A DNA stretch of 64,000 nt from Molossus alvarezi (GCA_037176705.1 CM073887.1:89352348-89416347); one strand, 5' to 3'; positions 43,310 to 54,739 are shown, counted from the first letter of the stretch. The notes: generated by a model from the letters alone, not told the origin. Made by a program: numbers and translations.

Positions 43310-43730
43310 TAAAAATCACTTTACTGCTGAAAGCAATTTTTTTGTCTTTGTCATAAACAGGTGAATTAAAGCAACTTCAGCTGAGTCATAAACAAGTGGA
43401 TTTGAAACTGTATCAAACCAGTACACAGCACTAGTGAGTTCCCAGAAGTCATCCTGAAAGGCTGACTGGCTCCTCTCTCCTTCGGCAGCCTGGTAGGACC
43501 CATGCTCAAGAGCAGGGTCGCCTGGGCAAATACAGCTGAGAAAGAGAGCCAGGGCCACCCAGGGGCTGCTTTCAGGGTCCCATCCCCACTGCCATCCCAC
43601 CAACTGCCTTACTGGCCAGTGACATCAGGAGAAACTTTTCCACATTAACGATGTTTTTGCCGACTGTGACAATATATTGAGCATTCTTGGGGAATGGCTC
43701 ATCCACATAAGTGAATTTTCCAAATAAATA
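43310..43730 (-). pseudogene. Possible decayed coding fragment of unknown origin
   Basis: Two long minus-strand frames follow each other. Frame one (about 43610-43720) reads FGKFTYVDEPFPKNAQY and on to a stop after VGGMAVGMGP. Frame two (43316-43603, 95 codons) starts near its end and contains SAFQDDFWELTSAVYWFD and LVYDSAEVALIHLF. Residue composition looks protein-like in both, as expected for a pseudogene with one frameshift, but I recognise no family and chance cannot be excluded. Confidence 0.22.
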
Positions 43731-43739
43731 TATTTAATT

Positions 43740-44080
43740 CCATCACATCCCAATTTTTTATTGTATTTATTTCAACTAATTTCTATTTTATCAAATGTAT
43801 TAAAATAATGCATGCATATGGTTTAAATATCAATAGCGCAGAGGCTCATGATCAAAATGCCCTCCCCACCTTTTTCAGTTCCACACTCTCTAGAGGTAAC
43901 CTCTTTCAACCCTCTTATTAGTTTTTATTTCTGTTTATATTGTTATTTCTTGATTTACCAGTTTTAGACATCAATCGACTTCTTGTGGTAGATGAGAATT
44001 GCACTTTTCCATAAAACCCTTCCAATCTCCACTTCCCATCCTCCCGACAAGAATATAACATAAGTTTTGATTAAATCAAT
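43740..44080. repeat. AT-rich ancient repeat, family unassigned
   Basis: ATGCATGCATATGGTTTAAAT and CTCTAGAGGTAACCTC match wording common in old mammalian repeats (LINE 3' UTR-like). Not named. Confidence 0.35.
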
Positions 44081-44102
44081 AGTGAATGTAGACATATTCT
44101 TT

Positions 44103-44376
44103 TTTGTTTGTTTGTTTTTTGGTTTTTTTTTTATCCTCACCCGAGGACATTTTCCCATTTTTTTGTTCAGGTAGAGTGGGAGGGAGAGAGAGGAACAGAG
44201 GGAGAGAGAGAAACATCGATGTGAAAGGAATACATCAAGTGGCTGCCACCCGCATGACCGACCATGGCCGGGGACAAACTGCAACCGAGGTACGCGCCCT
44301 TAGCGGGAACTGAACCTGCCGGGTCTCTCAGGACCGTAGGTGGACGCTCTAACCGCTGAGCCAAACCGGCCAGGGC
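44103..44376 (-). mobile_element. Ves SINE, full length, antisense
   Basis: Perfect 19-bp duplication TGAATGTAGACATATTCTT (44083-44101 and 44377-44395). One small insertion in the B-box region (CTGCCGGGTC). Confidence 0.96.
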
Positions 44377-44399
44377 TGAATGTAGACATATTCTTAACT

Positions 44400-44833
44400 G
44401 CTGAGCTAAGTAGTGTGTTATGTGTCCTTGTGTTCTGGAAAAATTTTGTTAGTTCTTTGATAAATTCCTCCCCTCTGTTTTATCTGTTGGGCCTATTGGA
44501 TTAACCTTCTAATTTTTCAAAAGCATTTTTTCTCTTATTTACCCTCCCTTTGCCTTTTGGGTTTACTTCCCTGATTTTATTCTCCAACCCTTCTGTTTTG
44601 TTTCATTTTTTAAAAATTTTGGCTTTACTATTTTTAATATACAATACTCTTTCTTGTTATCTGACTTCCTTTTTCATATTATTACATTCTTATTATATGA
44701 ATATACTATCTCCCTTTTATCCCTCCGAAGGTATTATTTATTTTTTTCTTTGTCCATTTGTTTTTTTTTAATAGTCTTCCATTCTCTACATTGTCTTTTT
44801 TCCCTCTTGGCTTCTTTTTGTTAGTCTTGTTCT

Positions 44834-44887
<54 letters not shown>

Positions 44888-45068
44888 GGAAGCTTTCCTC
44901 AAATATCATAGAGTCCTGGCTATCTGTTGATATTTATGAATGAAGCAATAAAATGCTGAATTAAACTGTGTGTTTGGAATGAACTTATCAACTGGGACTT
45001 CACTGTAGGAAGCAAGCCAGTCTTTTTGTTAACAAGCCTCTTAGTGTCAGACTCTTTTCTTTAGGGCT
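44400..45068. other. AT-rich unassigned sequence with (TC)n
   Basis: Apart from the (TC)n run nothing is recognised; T-rich, no coding signs. Confidence 0.4.
44836..44884. repeat. (TC)n microsatellite
   Basis: About 24 uninterrupted TC units, not attached to a recognisable SINE body. Confidence 0.93.
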
Positions 45069-45069
45069 A

Positions 45070-45276
45070 GGTTTCAACCTTGGCACTGTTGATATTTGGG
45101 GCCCTATCATCCCTTTGTGTCAGGGGCTCTGGTGCATTATAGACTGTTTAGCAGCATCACTGAACTCTGCCCACCAGATGCCAGTAGCAATACCCTAACC
45201 AGAGCTGCGATAACCAAGATTGTCTATAAACTTTGCCATGACCCTGGGGGACCAAATCTGCCCATTGAGAACTACT
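45070..45276 (-). mobile_element. MER20-type hAT-Charlie element
   Basis: Antisense order: GGTTTCAACCTTGGCACTG, TTTAGCAGCATCACTGAAC, CCACCAGATGCCAGTAGC, CCTGGGGGACCAAATCTGCC, ending TTGAGAACTACTG. Non-autonomous relic. Confidence 0.85.
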
Positions 45277-45319
45277 GTTCTAGAGCCATTCAGTCTCTCA
45301 AGAAAAGCATTCTAACTCC

Positions 45320-45765
45320 TTGTTCCACTTATCTATTACTGCGTGACCAACCACCCCAGAACCTAGTAGTATAAACAACCATTTTATTATGCTACAAGTC
45401 AGGATACGGAAAAAGCACAGCTCGCCTCTGCTCCACAATGTCTGGGGCCCAGACTGGGATGACTGAGGATGGCTTGAATGGCTGGGAGTTAGAACAGCTG
45501 GGGCTGAAGGACCCACCTCCAAGATGGTTCTTCACTTGGAAAAAGAGCTGGAAGAGTGGCCTCGCCTGGGTCTGGTGATCAGAAAGGTGACACATGGCCT
45601 CTCTAGCACCAGGGCCTGGGAGCTCAGGGCTCCGGTGTGAATGTCCCAGCCAGCAATATGGAAGCTGCGTGGCCTGTTACGGCCTGGCCTTGGACATCAC
45701 ATAGCCTCACTTCCACTGTAGTCCAAGCCTGCCCACATTCAGTGAAGGAGACAGAGACCCACCTT
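45320..45765. repeat. Ancient interspersed repeat, family unassigned
   Basis: TCTATTACTGCGTGACCAACC, AACCTAGTAGTATAAACAACC, CACCTCCAAGATGG and TGGAAGCTGCGTGGCC keep the order of a common mammalian repeat similar to the block at 4395. Confidence 0.5.
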
Positions 45766-45769
45766 TCAG

Positions 45770-46455
45770 TGGAAAAAAAAATTTTTTTTTTAATTTGCAG
45801 TTCATGTTTTGAACTCACCATACTCCAGTATAGGGTGATCTATGCCTAAGGCAGGGAAAGGTGTGAAAAGGGGGGATATTGAATCCCACTTTTTAGTGTT
45901 TAGGCTTTGCCCTCATCCTCTGTTTTCATCTGCCTGTCTCTGCCTGAGCCTCTCTGCTCACTGTCTTCAGTCTCCTGTTGTGTGGGGCACAGTATGGGGT
46001 GGGACCTGGGAGGATTCCAACCAATTTTCCTGGTTTCTCCCCCCACGCCCTCCTATTCCTGACCCCCACCATCATAATACCTGGTCTGCCCAAGTTCTGA
46101 GCTCTGCCAGGGTCCTGGGGGTGAAGCCGCTTGCCTCCTGTCAGTAATCCCGTCTCCAGCTCTAAGAGACTAGCTTCCTCCATGTCAGCTGTCATTCCTC
46201 ATCTCTTTCCCAGCTTCCCCAACTTTCTAGAAATCTCTAACCCACTGATTTATCCTTTACTACGCTGTTTGCTCTGGAGGGTTTATACAATTTTATTTCT
46301 TGACTGGAGATCAGGACATGTAAATAACCTGCCACGTTTAACCAGAAGCCCTGTGGACATCTTTTGGATGGAGATGTCTCTAAATCGTGCTCTTGTCTCC
46401 TGCTCTGTTAAAGCCCTGTGAATTAGTATAGTGACCACATTTAACCTTTTTAAAA
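45770..46455. other. Unassigned, no gene recognised
   Basis: A-rich/T-rich run at 45771-45792 (A9 then T10) and otherwise unique-looking DNA. Confidence 0.35.
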
Positions 46456-46469
46456 AATAATTCAGAGTC

Positions 46470-46629
46470 TGCCCTGGCCGGTTTGGCTCAGCAGTTAGAG
46501 TGTTGGCCTGCAGTCCAGAGAGACCTGGGTTCGGTTCCTGCTAAGGGCACATACCTTGGTTGCAGTTTGTCCCTGGCCCTGGTTGGTTTGTACAGGTAGC
46601 AGCCACTTGATGTGTCCCTTTCACGTCGA

Positions 46630-46663
<34 letters not shown>

Positions 46664-46723
46664 CTCTATTTGAACATAAAATGGAAAAATGTCCTCGGGT
46701 AAGGATAAAAAGATAATAATAAT
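46470..46723 (+). mobile_element. Ves SINE, full length
   Basis: Perfect 14-bp duplication AATAATTCAGAGTC (46456-46469 and 46724-46737). Tail TCCTCGGGTAAGGATAAAAA, with the stem-loop altered by one base. Confidence 0.96.
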
Positions 46724-46744
46724 AATAATTCAGAGTCATCTTTA

Positions 46745-47550
46745 TGAGGACTCATGCTTACCTTGAAATTATTAAGTTAAGTAGAGCTGTCTGTCCCTCC
46801 ATGATGGGGACCCAGGTCACTGTGATAAAATTCCTTAAACCTTTTTTCATGGTCATCTCTGTCTCTGACTGTCTCTGGCCATTTATTAGTGGTGAGGTGC
46901 CACACTACAGCCCGTTAACTTCTAAATTACTCCTTTTAAATGGTTAAACCAGAGGACTGTGCTGGAATCCCCCCGCCCCTGCCCTGTCCCTGCCCATTTT
47001 CTACCCCTCCCCACACCTTCTAGTATGTGAACTTTGTGGACTGCAGCAACCAGACTCCATGTCCTCATGTTTCCAGTTGGGTTTGGTCACTGACGACCCT
47101 GCAGGAGATTGCAGAGTAATATTGGGGTACTTTATTCGCCAGCTCCCGCCCTTGCCAGGCCTCAGGTCAGCAGGGTCAGTGTTCTCATCCGCAAGCCACA
47201 ACTTCTCCCGGCAGCCATTTCCTTGAGCTCTCTGTAGGTTCCAGTAACCATCTCCCAGCCTCCCTCAGGCCCGAGCTACGGCTCCCCACTGCTGTCTCTG
47301 GGTGCTTCCCTCCCCTTGTCAGCTCCCTTAATCCTGCTCACCCTCTGTTCCCAGTCCTTAAGCTCTCCTCTGTCACCTATGGAGTGTGCATCTGTTTCCT
47401 ACTGGGAACTGACCATATGGACACTTTTTCTGATTTGCATCTAAAACAACAGTCCCTGAGTGAGCCTCCGAGCTGTCCCCCGAGTCCTGTGCAGGAGTGT
47501 GTGACATCTCTGGGCGGCTTGGGGGTGGTTAAACTCACTTTCTAGTTTTT
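46745..47550. other. Unique sequence, no gene recognised
   Basis: C-rich patches at 46970-47010; no repeat or exon recognised. Confidence 0.4.
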
Positions 47551-47765
47551 TTTTTCCTCCATTTTTTGTTCAGATAGAGTAGGAGGGGGAGAGAGAGAGA
47601 GAGAACATAGACGTGAAAGGGACACATTGAGTGGTTGCCACCCGCACGACCCAACCAGGGCCAGGGACAAACTGCAACCGAGGTACATGCCCTTAGCGGG
47701 AACCAAACCCGGGTCTCTCCGGACCGCAGGCCGATGCTCTAACTGCTGAGCCAAACCGGCCAGGG
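47551..47765 (-). mobile_element. Ves SINE, antisense, 3'-shortened
   Basis: Flanks CTCACTTTCTAGTTTT and CTCACTTTATAGTTTT. The tail side starts at TTTTTTTCCTCCATTTTTTG, lacking the usual TATCCTCACCCGAGGAC stem-loop, so the 3' end is truncated before re-tailing. Confidence 0.93.
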
Positions 47766-47769
47766 CTCA

Positions 47770-49734
47770 CTTTATAGTTTTTAACTATAATATATAAAGA
47801 GGGTAGTGGACTAGTGACTTTTCCATATGGAGAAATCATGCTTATTGGAGTGTTTTGAGAAGGAAAATAGCATGTTAAGTAATAGGAAACCAGGAGAGAG
47901 AATTTATGACTTTTAGAAAATATGTAGCAAACTGAGAAATATCAACAGTTTTAGTCATCTTTCCTAGATAACAGCTCCTTACTGGGTCTTAAGGTAAAGT
48001 GGGTGTTTGGGGACGTCCAGGCTGTGTCTGGGTGGGATTCCCCGAGATGTGACATTAGTTGTCCCTCAGGCTGGACCCACCAGCAGGCCTACGTGCTTCC
48101 AGGTCAGCAGCTCCATCACTGCTTTTGCTCAGAGAAGTGCCATGTGCTCATCTGTCCACTGGGGGAGGGTAAACTGGCGCCCAGAGAGGCCCACAGCCTT
48201 GCCCCTGGCACACCTCACACGGAGGAGCTCCCGGAGCCCTGCTGCCCTGCGCTACCTCCAGCTCAGCCTGAGTGCTCCCCCAGTCACCTCCTCTACCAGC
48301 CGGTTCTGTTTCGTGTGTGTACCCCTTTGAAGCGCACATTATGCACCTCTAGGGCAAAAGTAGACTCAAGAATTCCTTCTGGCCGCCCATTTCCTGAAGT
48401 ATGAAAAGGAAATATTTCATAAATGCTTCTTAAAACAGACAGCAGGAAGGGGCAGTGCCACTCTGGCTGGCAGGGGCTGCCATTGTTACATTTCACAAAC
48501 AAGGGAGGTGACGTCCCAGCCCTGTTGCAGCCCCCAGGGCCCAGGCCTCCCCTGGCCCACTCCAGCAGAGCCGGACCCTCGGCCCTCCTGGGCAGGAGGA
48601 AAGGCTGGGGGCCCACCCCATTTCAAGGGTTGCAGCTTGGGTGGAGAGGCCCTCTTACACCCCGGCTTCCTTATTCCTGATTCTTTTACTTCCAGGGATT
48701 TTTCTGTTTTGTTTTTAAATCTGGGGACTGGGGACTGGGCAGTTGGAGACAGGTTTGTTGGTTTTTAATGTGTGATGGCTTCCCTGAGTGATGTAGCCTT
48801 TATCAGTTTAGCTTGTCTTCTTCTAGCCCACGCCACTCTGTGAGCCCCGCGAAGCCCCCCAGCGTCCCTCCCAGCGGAGATGCATGAGACCCAGGCCCTG
48901 TCCTGTTCACTCTAGCCCTGTAGACGCGATGCTGGGAGGCAGACAGGCAGAGACGCGGCTAGAAGAGCCAGCCCGCAGCGTGCTGGTGGAGGGCCCTGGA
49001 GTGCTGCAGGACGCTTCTGAGGCCTCTTTGCACGGTCCCTCCCACAGCAGAAGGTTCCTGGGCGATGCACTTCTGGGAGGATGGATGGGGCCCAGGTGGG
49101 CAGAGCACCTGTGGAGTGTGTAAGCACATGTCCTGTCTTGTCCTGTCCAAGCTGCCTTTAGTTTGTTTGACCAGAGTACGCTGGAGGTTAGCCATTGCTA
49201 GGGTGGCTGTCACTAACCACTCGAGGGGAAAGGAATATTCTCAGCCAGGCACTTAGCCAAAACCAATGCAGTCCACAGCAAGATGTTGCAAGTTCCTAAT
49301 CTGGACCCAGAGGCCAGGGAGTGTGGGCATCATCTGGAACCCAGAGTTGGCTGTTACCCACAAACATAGACAACCCTGAGTGAGTTCTACACTCAGCTCT
49401 CCCTCCACCAGGTGTCAAGGCCGCAGCAGTGCCTCCAGCCCTGGTAGCATTCCCTGGAAGCCCAGCTGCCATTTCTCTATAAATGACCCTGTAGCAGATG
49501 TGCTGAGTGAGCCACTTCCCTGGGGCAGGACTGGGACCCGCCTTGTTCCCATTATAAACCAAACTGATGCAACCAGCTTTCAACAGACACTGTCAGGGAA
49601 GAAACACATTATAACAGCAGTGTTTCCTCTGCCTATGCCGGAGGCTTGCTCACATCAGCAAAGTTGGACCTCTTATCCCCGCAGTATCTCATCCCACCAA
49701 GCTGGAAGTGCCTTTCATCAGGACCGTCTGAGGC
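47770..49734. other. Repeat-poor unique region, no gene recognised
   Basis: About 2 kb. 48150-48200 has a faint antisense MIR order (CTGTCCACTGGGGGAGGG, GCGCCCAGAGAGGCCC). Frames of 100-139 codons on both strands overlap and show no motif. Confidence 0.4.
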
Positions 49735-49862
49735 CTCTGAGTGGATTAAACCAGTGGCTTTCGATCCTGGCTGCACATTACAATAATCTAGGATATTAAA
49801 AAATACTGATGCCTGGGCCTTATCCTCACCCCAGAGATACTAACTGAATTGATCTAAGTTTT
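49735..49862 (+). mobile_element. MER5A hAT element, left part
   Basis: CAGTGGCTTTCGATCCTGGC, TGCACATTACAATAATCTAGG and ATACTGATGCCTGGGCC are the first two thirds of MER5A. The rest lies at 51187-51240 beyond the inserted LINE. Confidence 0.85.
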
Positions 49863-50427
49863 TTTTTTAAAGTCCTTATTGAAGAATAATATACATTAAA
49901 AAAAAAAGCACAAACCATAAGTGTGAAGCTCAGCGAATTTTCACAAAGTGAACATACCTCGAGTAACCAGCAACCAGATCAAGAAACAGAACATCACCAG
50001 CAACCCCTCGTGCTCCCAAGGCTAATGGCTGTTCTCATTTCTAACGGTAGAAATTAGCTCCACGTGTTTTTGAGCTTTACATTCTAAAAATGGAATCATA
50101 TAGTATGTATGCTTTTGTGTCTGGCTTCTTCCACTCAACATTGTGTTTGTGAAAGTCATCCCAGCTTTTGCTTCTATGTGTAAATTAGTTCATTTCCATT
50201 GCCATAGAGTACCCAACCGCAGGGGCATTCCTCAGTTTACCTGTCCATTCTGATGTTGGTGGACATTTGGGTGTTTGAATTGTTGTTGGCAGCCTGTGGT
50301 TGTTCTGACTACTGCTGCTATGAGCACTCCAGTGGTATCTGTGGGAGCACATCTGTCTGCGTTTCTATTGAATACATTCATGAAGGTTGACTTGCTGGGC
50401 AAGTATGGATACGAGCGTGTTCAGCTT

Positions 50428-50630
50428 TTTTTTGTTGTTCAGATAGAATGGGAGGGAGAGAGAGAAACATCAACGTGAAAGGGACACATCGAGTGGCAGC
50501 TGCCACCCACATGACCAACCAGGGCCAGGGACAACCTGCAACCGAGGTACATGCCCTTAGCAGGAACCGAACCCGGGTCTCTCTGGACCGCAGGCCAACG
50601 CTCTCACTGCTGAACCAAACCGGCCAGGGC
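50428..50630 (-). mobile_element. Ves SINE, antisense, 3'-shortened
   Basis: Starts TTTTTTTTGTTGTTCAGATAG, lacking the tail stem-loop. Ends CCAAACCGGCCAGGGC. Short duplication around CAGCTTT / CAAGCTTT. A TGGCAGCTGCCACC palindrome replaces the usual GTGGCTGCCACC. Confidence 0.92.
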
Positions 50631-50914
50631 AAGCTTTAAAACCTTATGCCAAATAATTTTTCAAAGTGACTGTACCTATTTGCGCTCTCTCCAGCAATGT
50701 ATGACAGTTCTGGCTGTTTCACATCTTTGCCAACAATTGCTATTTTCTGTCTTTTCATGTAAGCCATTCTGGTGGATGTGTAATGATATCACAGTGTGGT
50801 TTTCATTTGCATTTCCCTAATGACTAATACAGTCAAGCACCTTTTCATGCGTTTATTAGCCATTTAGATCCCCTCATTGCAAAGTGTTGAAGTATTTGGA
50901 CGTGAGTAATTTTT

Positions 50915-51176
50915 ATTTGTTTGTTTTGTTTTTATCCTCACCCGAGGACATTTTTGCATTTATCTTCAGATAGATCAGGAGGGAGAGAGGGAGGAAGAGA
51001 GAGAGAGAGAGAAACATCAAAATGAGAGAGACAGATCAGCTGGTTGCCACCCACACAACCCCAACCAGGGCTGGAGACAAGCTGCAACCAAGGTACGTGC
51101 CCTTAGTGGGAACCGAACCCGGGTCTCTCTGGTCCGCGGGCCGACGCTCTAACCGCTGAGCCAAACCAGCCAGGGC
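50915..51176 (-). mobile_element. Ves SINE, full length, antisense
   Basis: Duplication TGGACGTGAGTAATTTTT / TGGACATGAGTATTTTT. Tail complement TTTATCCTCACCCGAGGACA with intact stem-loop. Confidence 0.95.
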
Positions 51177-51186
51177 TGGACATGAG

Positions 51187-51240
51187 TATTTTTAAGAATC
51201 TCCTTAGGTGGCTATAATGTGCAGCCAAGGTTGAAAAATC
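51187..51240 (+). mobile_element. MER5A hAT element, right part
   Basis: AAGAATCTCCTTAGGTGGC and ATAATGTGCAGCCAAGGTTG complete the element begun at 49735. Outer flanks ATTAAACC and ACTAAACC fit an eroded 8-bp hAT duplication. Confidence 0.8.
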
Positions 51241-51249
51241 CTTGAACTA

Positions 51250-52559
51250 AACCACAAGTTAGTATCTGCTGCTCTGATTCTCGATGCTCTGCCCTTGAAC
51301 TTAGAGTATTTTGGATCTGAGGGGACCTCATAGACCTGAGGAAAGATAACCTTCACCCCCCATGCCAAGACAAGCCTACCAGGGAGAAACACAACATTGG
51401 AGCTGAATTTAGGTCGTTGAGAATCACTGGGAATGTGGCCTCCACTTCAGAAGGGTCCAGGGAAGGCCTATGGTGTCCACAGCTGCCACAGATATTTCCT
51501 GACCACAAAAATGACCCCTTGCTGGTCCCCCCGGAGTCCCAGGCAATCATGTAGAGGAAGTGGAGGGGCCCCATGCCAGGTACTTCCCAGTTTCTAGGCC
51601 AGTGTGAACAGGACACAACTCATGTGGGGGTTGTGGTCAGGCTAGGGGCAGTGGAGCATGTGTTCTGGGGACCTGGGTGGGGCTGAAAGAGGCCCGCTGT
51701 CTATGGGTAAAAGGGCAGCCAGTGGGGCTCTCCCATGTGTCTGGGCCTAGCCAGCTCTTGCGTTCTGACAGGTTTGCATACAAGTTCCAGTTATTGTTTT
51801 CCTCACCTGTGATGGTCTCCTCTATCCTCTGCTCCTCACATTGGGGGCCCTGCTCCAGGATCTCCCTAACCACCCCACCCCTGTTTGACACTCACTTCTG
51901 AGCTCCTGCAGACCTGAGAGTGAGAGCATCCCATGTGGTTCCTACCACACACTGCCTTGTACTGAGTCCCCTGTGTGGCATCTGTGTTCATCTCATCCCT
52001 GTCTCTGGACTGTACCCTCATCCCAGAGGCTGCTGCTGGGCACCTGTCTGTGCTCCCCACAGTGAGCAAAGTGGCATTTGGTAACTCAGTGACAACATCA
52101 TCCAACTTGAGAAGGAGGATGCATTAAAAACACAAACCACACACAGTCAGCATTTTCCTTCCCTCAGACTTGAGCTGTGTAGGCGTCAAGCAGAGCGGCC
52201 CTGTGTGGGCTCACTGCGCGGCTGCTGGGAGGGGGCTTCTGTACTGAGTCTTGGACCAATAGCTGGAGGCTAGGATACTGGTGCTTGACTTTGACCGGGA
52301 CCACAAAAAGGCCTCTCAGGCAGGGGGCTGTCAGCACCATGCTGGGGGTGGGGTGGAGGGAGCTTGTTAGTGCCCATCTCCTGTGCTCTTTGAAAGAGTA
52401 GGGTCCACCTTCTGTTGACTGAAGTCCTGCCTGACCTGAGCTGAGGGGCAAGGATGCACGTGGGCAAAGTTGACATTTTGGAGGCTGGTGAGCACAGAGC
52501 CAACTCTGGGTCCTCAATTATGCCATCTCCCATGTATTCAGGCCCTTTGGGAAATTGCT
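51250..52559. other. Unique sequence, no gene recognised
   Basis: 51915-52100 has loose L2-like wording. Antisense frames at 52164-52533 overlap in two phases without motifs. Confidence 0.35.
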
Positions 52560-52957
52560 CTGGACATAGAACATTTCTTTTTCTTTTTTTTTAAATTATA
52601 TCTTTATGGTTGAATGTATTACAGATGTTCCTCATTTTTTCCCCATTGACCCCCTCCTCCCCACTCCTGCCCTCCTCCTGCCTTTTCCCACACTGTTGTC
52701 TGTGTCCATTGGTTATGCATATAAGTTCTTTGGTTTATTTCCTCCTACCCCCTAACCCCCTTCCTTTTGAAGTTTGTCAGTCTAGCAACCAATTTGTACT
52801 TCTTAATCCCTTCACCTTTTTCACCCATTCCCCCCTCCCCCCTCCCATCTGGCAACCAACAAAATGTTCTCTATATCTATGAGAATGTTTCTGTTCTGCT
52901 TGTTCATTTTGTTTGTAGATTCAATTGTTGATAGCTATGTATTCATTGCCATTTTGT

Positions 52958-53836
52958 TTATTCATATTTTTTATCTTTTTCTTCAAGAAGACCCTTCAAC
53001 ATTTCATATAATAATGGTTTGGTGGTGATGAACTCCTTTAGCTTTTTCTTGTCTGGGAAACTATATGGCCATCGATTCTAAATGACAGCTTTGCAGGATA
53101 GAGTAATCTTGGTTGTAGGTTCTTGCTTTTCATCACTCTGAATATTCCTTGCCACCCCCTTCTGGCTTGCAAAGTTTTTTTTGAGAAATCAGCTGACAGT
53201 CTAATGGGAACTCCCTTGTAGGTAACTAACTGCTTTTCTCTTGCTGCTTTTAAGATTCTCTCTTTGTCTTGAACCTTTTGCATTTTGATGATGATGTGTC
53301 TTGGTGTGGGCCTCTTGGAGTTCATCTTGTTTGGGACTCTCTTTGCTTTCTGGACTTGTATGTCTGTTTCCTTCACCAAGTTAGGGAAGTTTTCTGCCAT
53401 TATTGTTTCAAATAGGTTTTCGATTTCTTGTTCTCTCTCTTCTCCTTCTGGCACCCCCAAGATGCGAATGTTGGCACACTTGAATTTGTCCCAGAGGCTC
53501 CTTACACTATCCTCATTTTTTTTTTTTTATTCTTTTTTCTTTTTGCTGTTCTGATTGGGTGTTTTTTGCTTCCTTATATTCCATATTGATGGTTTGCTTC
53601 TTGGCTTTACCTACTCTACCATTGAATCTGTGTCAATTATTCTTTGTTTCAGTTAGTGCCTCCTTCATTTCTGACTGGTCCTTTTTTATGCCCTTGAGGC
53701 CCTCACTAAGTTCACTGAGGTTCTCAGTAAGTTCATTGAGCATCCTTATAAGCAATATTTTGAACTCAGCATCTGTTAGGTTGCTTATCTCCATTTCGCT
53801 TAGTTCTTTTTCTAGGGTTTTGTTCTGTTCTTTCAT
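52958..53836 (-). pseudogene. HAL1 ORF1 (L1 ORF1-like RNA-binding protein), broken
   Basis: L1 ORF1 proteins are trimeric nucleic-acid chaperones with a coiled coil, an RRM and a C-terminal domain. The N-terminal part is open at 53633-53836 (MKEQNKTLEKELSEMEI, Leu/Glu-rich heptads). The RRM and CTD are open at 53038-53460, with IGVPEGEE-like GVPEGEEREQEIENLFE, RPTPRHIIIKM, ERILKAAREKQLVTYKG, IRLSADFS and LQPRLLYPAKLSF. A third frame closes the CTD (LKEFITTKPLLYEMLKGL) to TAA at 52958-52960. Total span is 293 codon equivalents, but stops and frameshifts between the pieces prevent expression as one protein. The coiled coil seems shorter than in typical L1. Confidence 0.88.
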
Positions 53837-53837
53837 T

Positions 53838-54720
53838 TAGGACCTGTTTTTTATCTCCTTATTTTGGCTGCCTCCCTGTGTTTGTTTCTGTGTATTACTT
53901 AACGAGAGGTATGGGCCTAGCTGAGACCAGATGCTGCTTGCTTGAAAGAATTTAGGAAAACCTGAAGCAGGATCCAAGACAGGCCAATCCTATGGTTAAG
54001 CAACTGCCAACAGCTTGGGTGGGCCTGAAAGTTGGGCGGGGCGGGGCCTCAGGGAATCACCAGGGCGGGGCTACCAGTGTGAGCAGGTTGCTGGAGTCCC
54101 AGATATGGCGGCTGTCTGCCGCCCCAGGGAAGGGCTCACCAAAGGAACAAAGGCCTCTGACAGCATGTCTGTCCCAGAGAAAGCCCCCTCTCCAGCCCTC
54201 GCTCCAGTGCCAAACAGCTCAGTTCTTCCCTGTATGTCTCTGGTGCCCCTCGAGCTGCCTCCCCTCCGAGCTTAGAGGGAGAGAGTCCGATAAGTCCGTG
54301 CGCGGGCCCTTTAGGGAGCTGCCTGGGGCTCCAGCCGCCTCAGCCTCCCTGAGCCTTAGTTTCCGCTGGTCTTTCCAGCCAGAAGTTATAGGGACTTCTC
54401 TTCCTGGCACTGGAACCCTGAGCGGGGTGCCTGATGTGGAACAGGGACCCCCTCAGCCCTCAGGGAGGACCTTCCCAGCTGAGGTATCTTCCTGATTTTT
54501 ATCCGCCAGACATGGGTGTGGGACCAGCCTGTCGCGCCTCCGCCCCTCCTACCAGTCTGGATGTGGCTGCTGCTTTAATTCCGTAGTTGTAGGACTTCCA
54601 TTCAGCTTGATTTCAGGCGGTTCTGAATGATGGTTGTTCTGTAGTTTAGTTGTAACTTTGATGTGGTTGTGAGAGGACGTGATACCGTGTTTACCTACGC
54701 TGTCATCTTGACCAGAAGCC
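53838..54720 (-). promoter_or_regulatory. HAL1 5' UTR / internal promoter region
   Basis: GC-richer than its surroundings, with GGGGCGGGGC-like boxes near 54040-54070 and the canonical start at 54720. By analogy with L1 it should have carried an internal Pol II promoter. The forward 167-codon frame at 53992-54495 lies entirely within it and is considered noncoding. Confidence 0.65.
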
Positions 54721-54739
54721 CTGGACATAGAACATTTCA

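Larger units (their letters stand above)
49865..51180 (-). mobile_element. LINE-1 (L1M-type) 3' UTR, antisense, inside MER5A
   Basis: AATGGAATCATATAGTATG, CAGTTTACCTGTCCATTCTG, TTGACTTGCTGGGCAAGTA, CATTCTGGTGGATGTGTAAT and TTTTCATGCGTTTATTAGCC give the antisense order of an L1M 3' end. Two Ves (50428-50630, 50915-51176) sit within it. Confidence 0.85.
52560..54738 (-). mobile_element. HAL1-type half-LINE, full length (body 52578-54720)
   Basis: Perfect 18-bp target duplication CTGGACATAGAACATTTC at 52560-52577 and 54721-54738. On the minus strand the body starts with GGCTTCTGGTCAAGATGAC, the canonical L1 5' start, then a GC-rich 5' UTR of about 880 bp, ORF1 (53836 to 52958), and a 3' UTR ending in the A-rich tail near 52578. 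There is no ORF2: the ORF1 stop is followed by about 9 codons like an ORF2 start and then directly by L1 3' UTR wording. The copy at 24290-25383 shares this junction. Confidence 0.9.

Noticed and set aside
53992..54495. 167-codon forward frame
   Set aside because: Lies entirely within the antisense GC-rich 5' UTR of the HAL1 element.
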